A DNA stretch of 38,198 bases, from the NCBI GenBank assembly GCA_002364245.1, contig DEXR01000008.1:77862-116059 (forward strand), in the 5' to 3' direction. This DNA comes from Flavobacteriaceae bacterium UBA3179 (lineage in GTDB: Bacteria; Bacteroidota; Bacteroidia; Flavobacteriales; Flavobacteriaceae). Positions 17,359 to 25,712 of this stretch are shown one piece after another; position 1 is the first letter of the stretch; every line of letters begins with the position of its first letter. The position numbers were made by a program, and so were the translations under genes. Under the pieces are notes generated by a model that was not told the origin of the DNA, did no database searches, and saw only the letters and a program-made list of their open reading frames with translations.

Positions 17359-18201
17359 TTGAATATTCTTACCAAAATAGCCGAAGAAAACAACTTGAAT
17401 TTACTTGAATCTATACCTCTTTCTGGTGGTGATATTAACAATGTATTTTTACTGAAATGTGACTCAAAAAAACTTGTTGTTAAAACAAATATTGCTTCAA
17501 AATTCCCTGGAATGCTTGAAGCCGAAGCCAAAGGTTTAGACTTATTGAGAAGTTCAAACAGTTTTAAAATCCCTTCAGTAATTAATTATGGAGTTATTGA
17601 AAACACCTCATATTTATTGTTAGAATATATACCCGAAAGTTCAACATCCAGTAGTTTTTGGAAGAATTTTGCTGAAAATTTAGCCACACTACATAAAACC
17701 ACTCAACCGATTTTTGGTTTAGATCACAGCAATTATATAGGCAGTCTTCCACAATATAATGGAACAGAAACCTCAGCGGCAGATTTTTATATCAATCAGC
17801 GGTTAGCGCCACAGTTTAAAATGGCAAAAGAACGAGGTTTCGATTTTTCGAACTTAGAAGTATTTTATAAAAATGTTTCTTCAGAAATACCAAATGAATC
17901 ACCAGCCTTAATCCACGGCGATTTATGGGGCGGAAATTATATGGTTTCAGAAAATAAAATCCCTACTTTAATCGATCCCGCTGTTTCGTTTGCACCTCGT
18001 GAGATGGATTTGGCCATGATGCAACTATTCGGTGGCTTTTCAGAAGAAGTTTTTACTCAGTATCATTCCATTTTTCCACTAGAAAACAATTGGAAGCAAC
18101 GTGTTTCCTTATGGCAATTGTATTATTTATTGGTTCATCTCAATATTTTTGGATCAGGATATCTATCTCGTGTACAAAGTATTGTGAAAAAATATCAATA
18201 G
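17359..18201 (+). CDS. Fructosamine kinase family protein
   Basis: A 280-residue protein of the fructosamine kinase/ketosamine-3-kinase group (APH-like fold), members of which phosphorylate sugar amines on glycated proteins or small amines. Seen are PLSGGDINNVFLLK (nucleotide loop, 20-33), LVVKTN with the ATP-binding Lys42, YLLLEYI (hinge), the catalytic loop HGDLWGGN at 186-193 and metal-binding IDPAVSFAPREMDLAMM with Asp206. The start is TTG at 17359. No ATG lies before residue 52, which would cut off the ATP loop, so TTG is forced. It begins 3 nt after folA. Confidence 0.85.
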   Translation: MNILTKIAEENNLNLLESIPLSGGDINNVFLLKCDSKKLVVKTNIASKFPGMLEAEAKGLDLLRSSNSFKIPSVINYGVIENTSYLLLEYIPESSTSSSFWKNFAENLATLHKTTQPIFGLDHSNYIGSLPQYNGTETSAADFYINQRLAPQFKMAKERGFDFSNLEVFYKNVSSEIPNESPALIHGDLWGGNYMVSENKIPTLIDPAVSFAPREMDLAMMQLFGGFSEEVFTQYHSIFPLENNWKQRVSLWQLYYLLVHLNIFGSGYLSRVQSIVKKYQ

Positions 18202-18285
18202 CATATTAACAAACTATTGGACATACTTTAATAAAAAATTGACGCTTTAAGGCGGTTAAAACTCGTAACTTGAAAAGAAAAAGAT

Positions 18286-18786
18286 ATGAGTACCGAAAAT
18301 GTAAGCAACGACGAAGCAAAAAAGAAATTGAAAGACATGTTAGCCGACATCAAAGTCGCCATGTTCGCCACCCGATTAAACAAACAGCCTTTAAGCGTGG
18401 TACCAATGCACACCAAGGAAGTAGACAAAGAAGGAAACATTTGGTTTTTAAGCCGAAATGATAGTGACCATAACAGTGACTTACTGAAACAATCTGAAAC
18501 TCAACTATTATACAGTGACCCAGGTTCCATGAAATTTGTAAGCGTATATGGTAACGCAGAAATCATTACCGATCAAGCTGTTTTAGATGATTTGTATAAC
18601 AAAAAAGACAACGCTTGGTTTGATGGCAAAGAAGACCCAAACTTAACCGCCATTAAATTTCATCCCAAAGAAGCCGCTTACTGGAACAATGACAGCAACC
18701 AATTGGTCACTTTTTTAAAGCTACAAGCAGCGGCCATAACTGGTGATGATAAAGACATTGGCACTTCTGGCAAAATGGATTTATAA
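18286..18786 (+). CDS. PNPOx-like flavoprotein (general stress protein 26 type)
   Basis: A 166-residue pyridoxamine 5'-phosphate oxidase-like split-barrel protein. After an N-terminal helix (about 1-22), the barrel strands are recognisable: VAMFATRLNKQPLSVVPMHTKEVDKEGNIWFLSR, LLYSDPGSMKFVSVYGNAEI, WFDGKEDPNLTAIKFHPKEAAYW. This is the pattern of the general stress protein 26 (YdaG/YdhG) group, which binds FMN or related cofactors. The true reaction is unknown, and it is not expected to be the PdxH enzyme. It forms its own transcription unit, with a terminator downstream. Confidence 0.85.
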   Translation: MSTENVSNDEAKKKLKDMLADIKVAMFATRLNKQPLSVVPMHTKEVDKEGNIWFLSRNDSDHNSDLLKQSETQLLYSDPGSMKFVSVYGNAEIITDQAVLDDLYNKKDNAWFDGKEDPNLTAIKFHPKEAAYWNNDSNQLVTFLKLQAAAITGDDKDIGTSGKMDL

Positions 18787-18798
18787 TTAACTTTACAC

Positions 18799-18836
18799 TA
18801 TCCCCTTTCATTTTATGAAAAGGGGATATTTATTTT
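18799..18836 (+). terminator. Intrinsic terminator after the PNPOx-like gene
   Basis: TATCCCCTTT (from 18799) pairs with AAAGGGGATA (to 18828), with one extra A in the right arm. It is followed by TTTATTTTTA. TACTTTTA at 18837-18844, just behind it, resembles a weak -7 box for fabD. Confidence 0.85.
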
Positions 18837-18863
18837 TACTTTTACAGCATAAAACAACCAACT

Positions 18864-19745
18864 ATGAAAGCATACGTATTTCCCGGACAGGGAGCTCAAT
18901 TCCCAGGAATGGGAAAAGATTTATATGAAACTTCAGATAAAGCAAAAGAATTATTTGATCGCGCCAACAAGTTACTAGGCTTCGATATTACCAAAATCAT
19001 GTTCGAAGGTACAGTTGAAGAACTGAAAGAAACCAAAGTAACACAGCCTGCTATTTTTTTACATTCAACCATTTTAGCAACTGTAATGGGTGACAACTTT
19101 AAGCCCGATATGGTTGCAGGACATTCTTTGGGTGAATTTTCTGCGTTAGTAGCCAATGGAGCTTTAGCTTTTGAAGATGCTTTGATTTTAGTTTCTAGAA
19201 GAGCGCAGGCGATGCAAAATGCTTGCGAATTAAAACCATCGACAATGGCTGCCGTATTAGGCCTAGAAGACCATGTAGTAGAAGCCATTTGTGCCGATAT
19301 TGATGGTATAGTGGTTGCCGCAAACTATAACTGCCCTGGGCAATTGGTTATTTCAGGTGAGATAAAAGCCGTAGAAGCCGCTTGCGAAGCTTTAAAAGAA
19401 GCTGGAGCACGTCGTGCACTAATGCTTCCTGTTGGTGGCGCTTTTCACAGTCCGCTAATGGAACCTGCTCGTGAAGAATTAGCTGCTGCCATTGAGAATA
19501 CTCATTTTTCAAAACCATCGTGCCCAGTGTACCAAAATGTAAGTACGTTTGCTGTAACGGATCCTGAAGAAATTAAGAAAAACCTTATTTTTCAATTAAC
19601 AGCTCCTGTAAAATGGACGCAGAGTATTCAAAATATGATTAAAGATGGCGCTGATCACTTTATAGAAGTAGGCCCCGGAAATGTATTACAAGGTTTGGTT
19701 AAGAAAATTGATCGTAGTCAAACGACTGAGAAAGCTGAAATTTAA
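18864..19745 (+). CDS. fabD: Malonyl-CoA:ACP transacylase
   Basis: A 293-residue malonyltransferase that moves malonyl from CoA to acyl carrier protein for fatty-acid elongation, in the cytoplasm. It has the family start MKAYVFPGQGAQFPGMG, the nucleophile elbow GHSLGE with Ser88, SRRAQAMQ with the carboxylate-binding Arg113, AANYNCPGQ, and the catalytic His195 in GGAFHSPLM, ending in VGPGNVLQGLVKKI. Length is slightly shorter than the E. coli enzyme but complete. It is monocistronic, with a very strong terminator downstream. Confidence 0.96.
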   Translation: MKAYVFPGQGAQFPGMGKDLYETSDKAKELFDRANKLLGFDITKIMFEGTVEELKETKVTQPAIFLHSTILATVMGDNFKPDMVAGHSLGEFSALVANGALAFEDALILVSRRAQAMQNACELKPSTMAAVLGLEDHVVEAICADIDGIVVAANYNCPGQLVISGEIKAVEAACEALKEAGARRALMLPVGGAFHSPLMEPAREELAAAIENTHFSKPSCPVYQNVSTFAVTDPEEIKKNLIFQLTAPVKWTQSIQNMIKDGADHFIEVGPGNVLQGLVKKIDRSQTTEKAEI

Positions 19746-19765
19746 AACTAACCCTAAGAATATTT

Positions 19766-19806
19766 ATAAAGTGCCACAAATTAAGTTTGTGGCACTTTAT
19801 GTTTTG
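19766..19806 (+). terminator. Strong intrinsic terminator of fabD
   Basis: A perfect 15-bp stem (19766-19780 with 19786-19800) and a 5-nt loop, followed by GTTTTG. The right arm doubles as the -33 region of the next promoter. Confidence 0.9.
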
Positions 19807-19814
19807 TAGCTTTG
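19786..19814 (+). promoter_or_regulatory. Bacteroidota-type promoter of the FAD oxidoreductase gene
   Basis: TTTG at 19786-19789, a 17-nt spacer, then a perfect TAGCTTTG -7 box at 19807-19814, 28 nt before the ATG at 19843. The -33 element lies inside the right arm of the fabD terminator. Confidence 0.65.
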
Positions 19815-19842
19815 GCAACCACTAATATACCTAAATTGCAGT

Positions 19843-20886
19843 ATGAAAAAAGTTGATTACATTATCGTAGGACTAGGAATCGCCGGAATCGCTTTTTGTG
19901 AGACATTGCGCAAAAACAAAAAGAATTTCGTGGTGTATGATACTGGTATCAATCACTCTACGGTAGTTTCTGGCGGGGTTTTTAATCCAGTGGTTTTAAA
20001 ACGATTTACTGCCGTTTGGAAAGGAAGTGATTTTTTAGAAAAAGCAATTCCTTTTTATGAAGAAATTTCAAAACAACTACAAGTTGATTTACTTGAGAAG
20101 ACTCCTATTTACAGAATTTTGAATAGTATTGAAGAACAGAACGACTGGATGGTAGCGAGTGACAAAAAAGCGCTCTTCCCTTTTCTTTCTTCAGAAATAC
20201 TAAAGAATGAAAACACTGCTATAAAAGCCCCTTACGGTTTTGGAAAAGTACTGGAATGTGGAAAAATAAATCCATCTAAATTAATTTCAGCCTATCGCAA
20301 TTATCTTAACAACAATAATCAATTGATTACTGAAGCATTCGAGCACGAAAAACTTCAGCTAAAAAATGATGCAGTAATTTACAAAGATGTTTCGTCAACA
20401 AAAATTGTATTTGCTGAAGGGGCTTCAGTAGTTCATAACCCATTTTTTCCAACGGATAACTTTGTAGGAAACAAAGGAGAATACATCTTGATAAAGGCTC
20501 CCGAACTTCAGAGTGAAGCTATTTTAAAAGGCCCGTTGTTTATAATCCCCCAAGGTGATAATATTTATAAAGTGGGCGCTACATACAGCCGAGATGATTT
20601 CAGTAAAGATGCTACCGACGAAGATCGAAAAGCCATTGTTTCAAAGTTGGAGAAGATGATTTCTTGCGACTATGAAGTTATCGATCAAATAGCCGGCGTG
20701 CGTCCTACGGTAAAAGACCGCAAACCATTATTAGGAAGTTTAGAACATAAAACCCTCTTGTTTTTTAACGGTCTTGGCACGAGAGGAATTTTAATGGCCC
20801 CGCTCCTATCGGAATGGCTTTATAATTTTTCAGAAAAAAATGAAAATTTACTTTCCGACGTAAACATTGCCCGATTTAAAAATTAA
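19843..20886 (+). CDS. FAD-dependent oxidoreductase, DAO (D-amino acid oxidase) family
   Basis: A 347-residue flavoprotein of the DAO superfamily, which includes glycine oxidase and the oxidase half of MnmC. The dinucleotide fold is at the N-terminus (YIIVGLGIAGIAFCE, GxGxxG at 10-15), followed by VVSGGVFNPVVLKRF, which is typical of MnmC-C-like members. The C-terminal FAD/substrate part has IAGVRPTVKDRKPLLG and FFNGLGTRGILMAPLLS. The substrate is unknown. No tRNA-methyltransferase domain is attached, so it is not a full MnmC. It overlaps the convergent DUF983 gene by 4 nt at the 3' ends. Confidence 0.85.
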   Translation: MKKVDYIIVGLGIAGIAFCETLRKNKKNFVVYDTGINHSTVVSGGVFNPVVLKRFTAVWKGSDFLEKAIPFYEEISKQLQVDLLEKTPIYRILNSIEEQNDWMVASDKKALFPFLSSEILKNENTAIKAPYGFGKVLECGKINPSKLISAYRNYLNNNNQLITEAFEHEKLQLKNDAVIYKDVSSTKIVFAEGASVVHNPFFPTDNFVGNKGEYILIKAPELQSEAILKGPLFIIPQGDNIYKVGATYSRDDFSKDATDEDRKAIVSKLEKMISCDYEVIDQIAGVRPTVKDRKPLLGSLEHKTLLFFNGLGTRGILMAPLLSEWLYNFSEKNENLLSDVNIARFKN

Positions 20887-21257
20887 TTTGCTTTTTCCGG
20901 ATTATACTTGAAGAAAAAGTTAATCCAAATATTTCTCGATAACCGTAAAATTATTGGCAGGAAAGCGATTAATGTTCCTGTAATAACAAAAAAGGTGTTC
21001 AGCCGTCCTAAGCCTATAAAAAAGTATGCAATAATAAATGCAGCTACTGCAAATGCCACACCTACTGCATAACTAACATACATTGCTCCGTAAAAAAAAG
21101 AAGGTTCAATTTTAAATTTTGTACTACAATGCGGACAATTGTCGTGCATATTTAAGGTTTCAGAAAAAATATACGGGTTTTTGGTTTTATACATTTTTCC
21201 GGTATGACACACAGGACAAGTTCCTGTAAATATGCTGTACAATTTAGAGCCTTTCAT
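20883..21257 (-). CDS. DUF983 family zinc-ribbon membrane protein
   Basis: A 124-residue protein with two CxxC pairs at the N-terminal side (Cys14/Cys17 in TCPVCHTG and Cys41/Cys44 in CPHCSTKF), suggesting a small metal-binding ribbon. Two transmembrane helices follow at about 58-80 and 85-105. The layout matches DUF983, whose function is unknown. It is divergent from the ABC-F gene (67 bp to the ABC-F ATG) and tail-to-tail overlapping with the DAO-family gene. Confidence 0.85.
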   Translation of the reverse strand: MKGSKLYSIFTGTCPVCHTGKMYKTKNPYIFSETLNMHDNCPHCSTKFKIEPSFFYGAMYVSYAVGVAFAVAAFIIAYFFIGLGRLNTFFVITGTLIAFLPIILRLSRNIWINFFFKYNPEKAN

Positions 21258-21324
21258 AGTTATTTTTTTACCACTACAAATTTAAGCATCTTTGCAAAAA
21301 TTTACCGTTACAATTGTTACATAC

Positions 21325-23241
21325 ATGCTGAACATTCACAATCTTTCTGTTTCTTTTCAAGGTGAGTACCTTTTTGAAAAAATAACTTTTCAACTTACAC
21401 CTGGTGACCGTGTTGGTCTTGTGGGTAAAAACGGTGCTGGTAAATCTACGTTGCTTCGTATAATCTCTAATGAACAAGAATATGACGAGGGCCAAATTGC
21501 TACCGATAAAGAAGTGACTATTGGCTTTTTAAAACAGGATATCGATTTTACAAAAGGAAAAACTGTACTTGAAGAATCGTATGAAGCATTTACTGAAATT
21601 AAAAAGCTTGAAAAGAAGCTAGAACACATCAATACGCAATTGGCAGAGCGCACTGATTATGAAAGCGACAGCTACAACCAGCTAATGATCGATTTGAACG
21701 ATGTGCAGCATCAATATGAAATTCATGGCGGGTATAATTATCAAGGTGAAACTGAACGTATTTTACAAGGATTAGGTTTTAAGCGGGAAGATTTTGGCAA
21801 GCTGACAGAAACCTTCTCTGGAGGGTGGCGTATGCGTATTGAATTGGCCAAATTGCTACTTCAAAACAACGATATTCTACTACTCGATGAGCCTACCAAC
21901 CACTTAGATATTGAGTCCATTCTTTGGTTAGAAGAATTTTTAAACGGCTATGCTGGAGCGGTTGTGGTAGTTTCGCACGATAAAATGTTTTTAGATCACG
22001 TAACCAATAGAACGATTGAAATTTCCCTCGGAAAAATCTACGATTACAATTATCCGTATTCAAAATACTTGGTGCAACGCGCCGAATTGAGAGAACAGCA
22101 ACTCGCAGCACAGAAAAATCAGCAAAAGCAAATAGAAACCACCGAAAAACTTATAGAAAAGTTTAGGGCCAAAGCAAGTAAAGCGACGATGGCACAATCA
22201 CTGATTAAAAAACTTGACAAGATTGACCGTATTGAGGTGGATGAAGACGATAACAGTGTAATGAGTTTATCGTTCCCAATTTCAGTGACGCCTGGAAAAG
22301 TGGTTATAGAAGCTGAAAACATTTCAAAAACATATGGCAATAACCACGTGTTAAACAATATCGACTTAAAAGTGGATCGTGACAGCAAACTTGCTTTTGT
22401 TGGACAAAATGGTCAAGGTAAATCTACGTTGGCTAAAATTATTGTAGGCGAACTAGAACATCAAGGGAATATGAAACTGGGCCACAATGTACAGATAGGC
22501 TATTTTGCGCAAAATCAAGCGGAATATTTGGATGGTTCAAAAACCGTGGAAGAAACGATGATCGATGCAGCTGATATGAAAAGTCGACCACGGGTTCGTG
22601 ATATTCTGGGCTCCTTCCTCTTTAGAGGTGAAGAGGTGGATAAATATGTGCGTGTACTATCAGGTGGCGAGCGAAACCGCTTGGCTTTGGCAAAACTACT
22701 CTTAGAACCTTTTAATGTGTTGGTAATGGATGAGCCTACCAACCACTTAGACATCAAATCCAAAAATGTATTAAAAGATGCATTAAAGAGATTTGAAGGA
22801 ACCCTTCTATTAGTATCACACGACCGGGATTTTCTTCAGGGTATGACCGATAAAATCTACGAGTTTAAAGATCAAAAAATTAAAGAATATTTAGGTGATA
22901 TTGATTATTTCTTAGAACAACGAAATCTTGAAAACCTTCGCGAAGCTGAGAAACGAACCGTTTCAGAAAAGAAAGAAAAACAAAAAGTTACTTCTGGAAA
23001 GGAAGATTATGAAATGCAAAAGAAACTGAAATCGCTTCAGAATAAACTAAGCAATACTGAGAGTAAAATAAATAAGCTGGAAAAAGAGATTAAGGAAATT
23101 GATGTGGAACTAGCGGTAAATTATGACGAAACAATCGCGAAGCCTAACTTTTTTGATGGCTATGAAGCCAAAAAGAAAAAGCTGAACAGTTTAATGGAAG
23201 AATGGGAATCTGTAACTTTACAGTTAGACGAGTTAAAATAA
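21325..23241 (+). CDS. ABC-F family ATPase
   Basis: A 638-residue soluble protein with two tandem ABC domains and no transmembrane part. ABC-F proteins act on ribosomes (translation factors or antibiotic protection). Domain 1 has Walker A GKNGAGKST (34-42), signature SGGWRMRIELAKLLL and LLLDEPTNHLD. A charged linker follows (QLAAQKNQQKQIETTEKL). Domain 2 has GQNGQGKST, LSGGERNRLALAKLL and VMDEPTNHLD. A C-terminal coiled coil (about 560-635) resembles Uup/YheS. I chose ATG 21325 over the upstream TTG 21292, because that TTG lies inside a promoter-like CATCTTTG (21287-21294). The residues used here do not identify the ABC-F subtype. Confidence 0.93.
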   Translation: MLNIHNLSVSFQGEYLFEKITFQLTPGDRVGLVGKNGAGKSTLLRIISNEQEYDEGQIATDKEVTIGFLKQDIDFTKGKTVLEESYEAFTEIKKLEKKLEHINTQLAERTDYESDSYNQLMIDLNDVQHQYEIHGGYNYQGETERILQGLGFKREDFGKLTETFSGGWRMRIELAKLLLQNNDILLLDEPTNHLDIESILWLEEFLNGYAGAVVVVSHDKMFLDHVTNRTIEISLGKIYDYNYPYSKYLVQRAELREQQLAAQKNQQKQIETTEKLIEKFRAKASKATMAQSLIKKLDKIDRIEVDEDDNSVMSLSFPISVTPGKVVIEAENISKTYGNNHVLNNIDLKVDRDSKLAFVGQNGQGKSTLAKIIVGELEHQGNMKLGHNVQIGYFAQNQAEYLDGSKTVEETMIDAADMKSRPRVRDILGSFLFRGEEVDKYVRVLSGGERNRLALAKLLLEPFNVLVMDEPTNHLDIKSKNVLKDALKRFEGTLLLVSHDRDFLQGMTDKIYEFKDQKIKEYLGDIDYFLEQRNLENLREAEKRTVSEKKEKQKVTSGKEDYEMQKKLKSLQNKLSNTESKINKLEKEIKEIDVELAVNYDETIAKPNFFDGYEAKKKKLNSLMEEWESVTLQLDELK

Positions 23242-23259
23242 TCATTTAAAACAGCATCG

Positions 23260-23439
23260 TTGGAAGAACACTTTTTTCAATGCCCATATTGCTGGGAGCA
23301 AATATCCATGCTTCTCGATCCTTCAGTTACGGCTACGTACGTGGAAGATTGTGAGATTTGCTGTAACCCTATTGAAGTTTCGGCCACGTTCCAAAGTGGT
23401 GAATTGGTTTCTTTTTCAGCAGAAAGTATTGAACAATAA
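23260..23439 (+). CDS. CPXCG motif cysteine-rich small protein
   Basis: A 59-residue protein starting with TTG at 23260, 18 nt after the ABC-F gene. It reads [16 protein letters not shown], then [12 protein letters not shown], with two zinc-ribbon-like pairs (CPYC and CEIC), and ends FSAESIEQ. This matches the small CPXCG cysteine-rich family found in many Gram-negative bacteria (function unknown). No ATG lies upstream of the first Cys pair in frame (the only ATG is at residue 17, after CPYC), so the TTG start is needed. It is easily missed because it is short and lacks an ATG. It is probably cotranscribed with the ABC-F gene. Confidence 0.8.
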   Translation: MEEHFFQCPYCWEQISMLLDPSVTATYVEDCEICCNPIEVSATFQSGELVSFSAESIEQ

Positions 23440-23456
23440 TTTTTTTGGTATCTTTA
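23429..23456 (+). promoter_or_regulatory. Candidate promoter of the STAS-like gene
   Basis: TTG at 23429-23431, a 17-nt spacer and TATCTTTA at 23449-23456 (one mismatch from TAnnTTTG), 21 nt before ATG 23478. It argues against the upstream in-frame TTG at 23445 as the start. Confidence 0.5.
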
Positions 23457-23477
23457 ATAGGTATAATTTATTTTAAT

Positions 23478-23831
23478 ATGCTTTCAAGTTTTAGCTTTTC
23501 AGATACTACCGTTGGTTTTCTTATTGAAGGAAAGTTTGACACAGAGACTGTTGATAGTTTAATAGTAAACATTGAAAATAAATTAAAAACCTACGATAAA
23601 ATCAATTTATATGTTGAAGACGTGGGAGTTGAATCGTTCTCTATGCCCGCGCTCTTTAAAGAAACAGTTTTTAAGTTTAAAAACAGCGATAAATTTCACA
23701 AAGTCGCTTTGGTGAGTGACCGCAAATGGATTCATGCTTGTGCTAGCCTTTCTTCTTTTTTTACCTCCTCTGAAACGCGAAATTTTACTTCAGAAGAAAG
23801 AATGAGTGCCATGTCTTGGATTGCTCAATAA
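23478..23831 (+). CDS. SpoIIAA/STAS-like (SEC14-type) protein
   Basis: A 117-residue single-domain protein starting at ATG 23478. Its order of strands and helices matches the SpoIIAA-like (STAS/SEC14) family: FSFSDTTVGFLIEGKFDTETVDSL, KINLYVEDVGVESFSMPALFKETVFKF, KVALVSDRKWIHACASLSSFF, SEERMSAMSWI. Many members are linked to lipid or anti-anti-sigma-type binding, but the role here is unknown. The gene ends 3 nt before the stop of the convergent AsmA-like gene. Confidence 0.75.
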   Translation: MLSSFSFSDTTVGFLIEGKFDTETVDSLIVNIENKLKTYDKINLYVEDVGVESFSMPALFKETVFKFKNSDKFHKVALVSDRKWIHACASLSSFFTSSETRNFTSEERMSAMSWIAQ

Positions 23832-23834
23832 GTT

Positions 23835-25397
23835 TTAATTCTTTCCACCCGTTAAACTGCTTTTAAGCCCTTTTTCTGCATTAAGCCACAAATAATTAAA
23901 GAAAGATTTAGTTTTATCTCTCTTAACCTCTCCAGAGCCTTCCCTAAAATCTCCCTCGCTTTTATCACTGTCCTTTGAGACAAAAATATTAGCAATTGCT
24001 GATAAAAACCCGTTCTTTTTATCCCCTTTTTTATTCAGGACGTTTATTTTAAACTTATCGTAATTTATCTTTAAATCAACATGTGATGCTGTATTATTAC
24101 CATCAATAGTAAAGTAGGTTTTATTGGCTTCACCTTCTAATTGCACCTTAAGATTTGGCACTGTAAAACTATTGACATCTTCAGCCGGCAAATTCCCAAC
24201 ATCAGCTTTGAAAAGAAATGAATCGTTTGTATTATTTACGTCAAAACTCCAATCGGTTGTAAAAGGTGTGCTGTCCATAAAGATGGCCTCTACCATTATT
24301 TGTGTCTTTTTCGAACCTTTATACGTATTACTAACGTTGTTAATATTGGCATTTAGTTTTTTAAAATTAATTGTTCCGCCTTTGTTTTCTTTTTTCACTT
24401 TTTCGGTATAAACAATTGCTGCGTTATCGATGTTTACTGAATCTAAAGTCAAATCAAACTGGAGGTCTCTAATCATTTTACTGTATAGCGGCTTGATGGT
24501 TTTATCATCTGCCACAAGCTTGTTTCTAAAAATATCTAATGAAGGGTTTTTAAATTTGACCGTATTACCAGAAATAAACAATTTCCTGTTTTGAAAACCA
24601 AAATCAATTTTTTCAACTAAAAAAGAATCTATTTTCAAGTTATAGTGATCCTTTTCCACTGGAATAATCTGTGCGTGTTCTGTTCGGGAATATTTGGTAT
24701 ACAAATGAATGTCTGTAATGGCTATGTTTTTATTTTCTAACAGTAGATTTTTAACCGTTACATTTTCATAATCGCTTACTTTTACAAAAACTGAATCTGT
24801 TTGCGCTTTATAGGCACTAAAAGCAACTGGCAACCTTTTTTTTATAATTTTTTCATTGGTAGTAATGGAATCAACTTCAAGCGAAAAATGATTTGTAAAA
24901 AGAAACAATGAATCTTTCTTACCATCAAAAATACTTACTGAAGCTTCTTCAATTTTTAAACGGTCTAAAAATATAGGCCTGTTCATATTGATAACACCAG
25001 ATTTTAGACTATCACGGTTTTTCTTTAATTTGTTTTTATAATACACAATTTCAGGTGTATCAATCAATATCTCATCGATATGAATTTTGTTATTAAGCAA
25101 GTAATCCCAATAACTAATATCGTCAATGACCAATTTTTTTACTGAAATGTTTGTGTGTGTTTTACGATCCTCTTTATTCTGAATCTGTACGGATGGATTG
25201 ATGAGCGTTATAGTACCCTCATAAACATCTAACCTGAGATCGTCATACGACTGAATGATATTTTCTGGTAATCGCGTTGCTAAAAAGTTTTCTACTTTAT
25301 TTTTCAGAAAATAATTGATTGCAATAATTCCACCAATAAAGAGTATTGATACCGAAACTAAGACGATTATAAAGACCCGTATTTTTTTTTTCATCAC
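23835..25397 (-). CDS. AsmA/DUF748-like periplasmic protein with N-terminal membrane anchor
   Basis: A 520-residue protein with one transmembrane helix near the N-terminus (about 8-30) and a large periplasmic part made of repeating short beta strands (for example ISVKKLVIDDISYW, NKIHIDEILIDTPEIVYYKNK, FLDRLKIEEASVSIFDGKKDSLFLFTN). This pattern, including the RPIFLDRLKIEEASVSI block, is like AsmA/DUF748 proteins, which are thought to bridge the periplasm and affect lipid transport to the outer membrane. The C-terminal tail is basic (KRDKTKSFFNYLWLNAEKGLKSSL). I do not recognise a specific named family, so the assignment rests on architecture. Confidence 0.65.
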   Translation of the reverse strand: MMKKKIRVFIIVLVSVSILFIGGIIAINYFLKNKVENFLATRLPENIIQSYDDLRLDVYEGTITLINPSVQIQNKEDRKTHTNISVKKLVIDDISYWDYLLNNKIHIDEILIDTPEIVYYKNKLKKNRDSLKSGVINMNRPIFLDRLKIEEASVSIFDGKKDSLFLFTNHFSLEVDSITTNEKIIKKRLPVAFSAYKAQTDSVFVKVSDYENVTVKNLLLENKNIAITDIHLYTKYSRTEHAQIIPVEKDHYNLKIDSFLVEKIDFGFQNRKLFISGNTVKFKNPSLDIFRNKLVADDKTIKPLYSKMIRDLQFDLTLDSVNIDNAAIVYTEKVKKENKGGTINFKKLNANINNVSNTYKGSKKTQIMVEAIFMDSTPFTTDWSFDVNNTNDSFLFKADVGNLPAEDVNSFTVPNLKVQLEGEANKTYFTIDGNNTASHVDLKINYDKFKINVLNKKGDKKNGFLSAIANIFVSKDSDKSEGDFREGSGEVKRDKTKSFFNYLWLNAEKGLKSSLTGGKN

Positions 25398-25467
25398 TTA
25401 AAAATACGAAACAGTATCTTGAAGACGAAAACTTTATGAAAAGCTGTTAAATTTTGTTGTTTAATTA

Positions 25468-25498
25468 CTTGTTAGATTAAAAATCCTTTGTATCTTTG
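25468..25498 (+). promoter_or_regulatory. Bacteroidota-type promoter of the initiator tRNA gene
   Basis: CTTG at 25468-25471, a 19-nt spacer, then a perfect TATCTTTG -7 box at 25491-25498. The tRNA begins 10 nt later. It is the best promoter match in the window. Confidence 0.8.
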
Positions 25499-25508
25499 CC
25501 GTCCACAT

Positions 25509-25581
<73 letters not shown>

Positions 25582-25588
25582 CTAGTAA

Positions 25589-25626
25589 AAAAAAGGCTTC
25601 ACAAAATTGTGAAGCCTTTTTTTTAG
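25589..25626 (+). terminator. Intrinsic terminator of the tRNA gene
   Basis: AAAAGGCTTCAC (25591-25602) pairs with GTGAAGCCTTTT (25609-25620) around a 6-nt loop, flanked by more A on the left and T on the right. It could work in both directions. Confidence 0.92.
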
Positions 25627-25712
25627 TTTAAATTAGTTTTTTTAATAACTTTTACCCTGTTAAAATAAGTATATTAAACAAAATAGATTACTTAATTCTT
25701 TTTATTGAAAAC

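Noticed and set aside
21292..21324. Upstream TTG start for the ABC-F gene
   Set aside because: It would add 11 residues (MQKFTVTIVTY) not typical of the family, and the TTG lies in the promoter-like CATCTTTG. ATG 21325 gives the usual N-terminus MLNIHNLSVSF.
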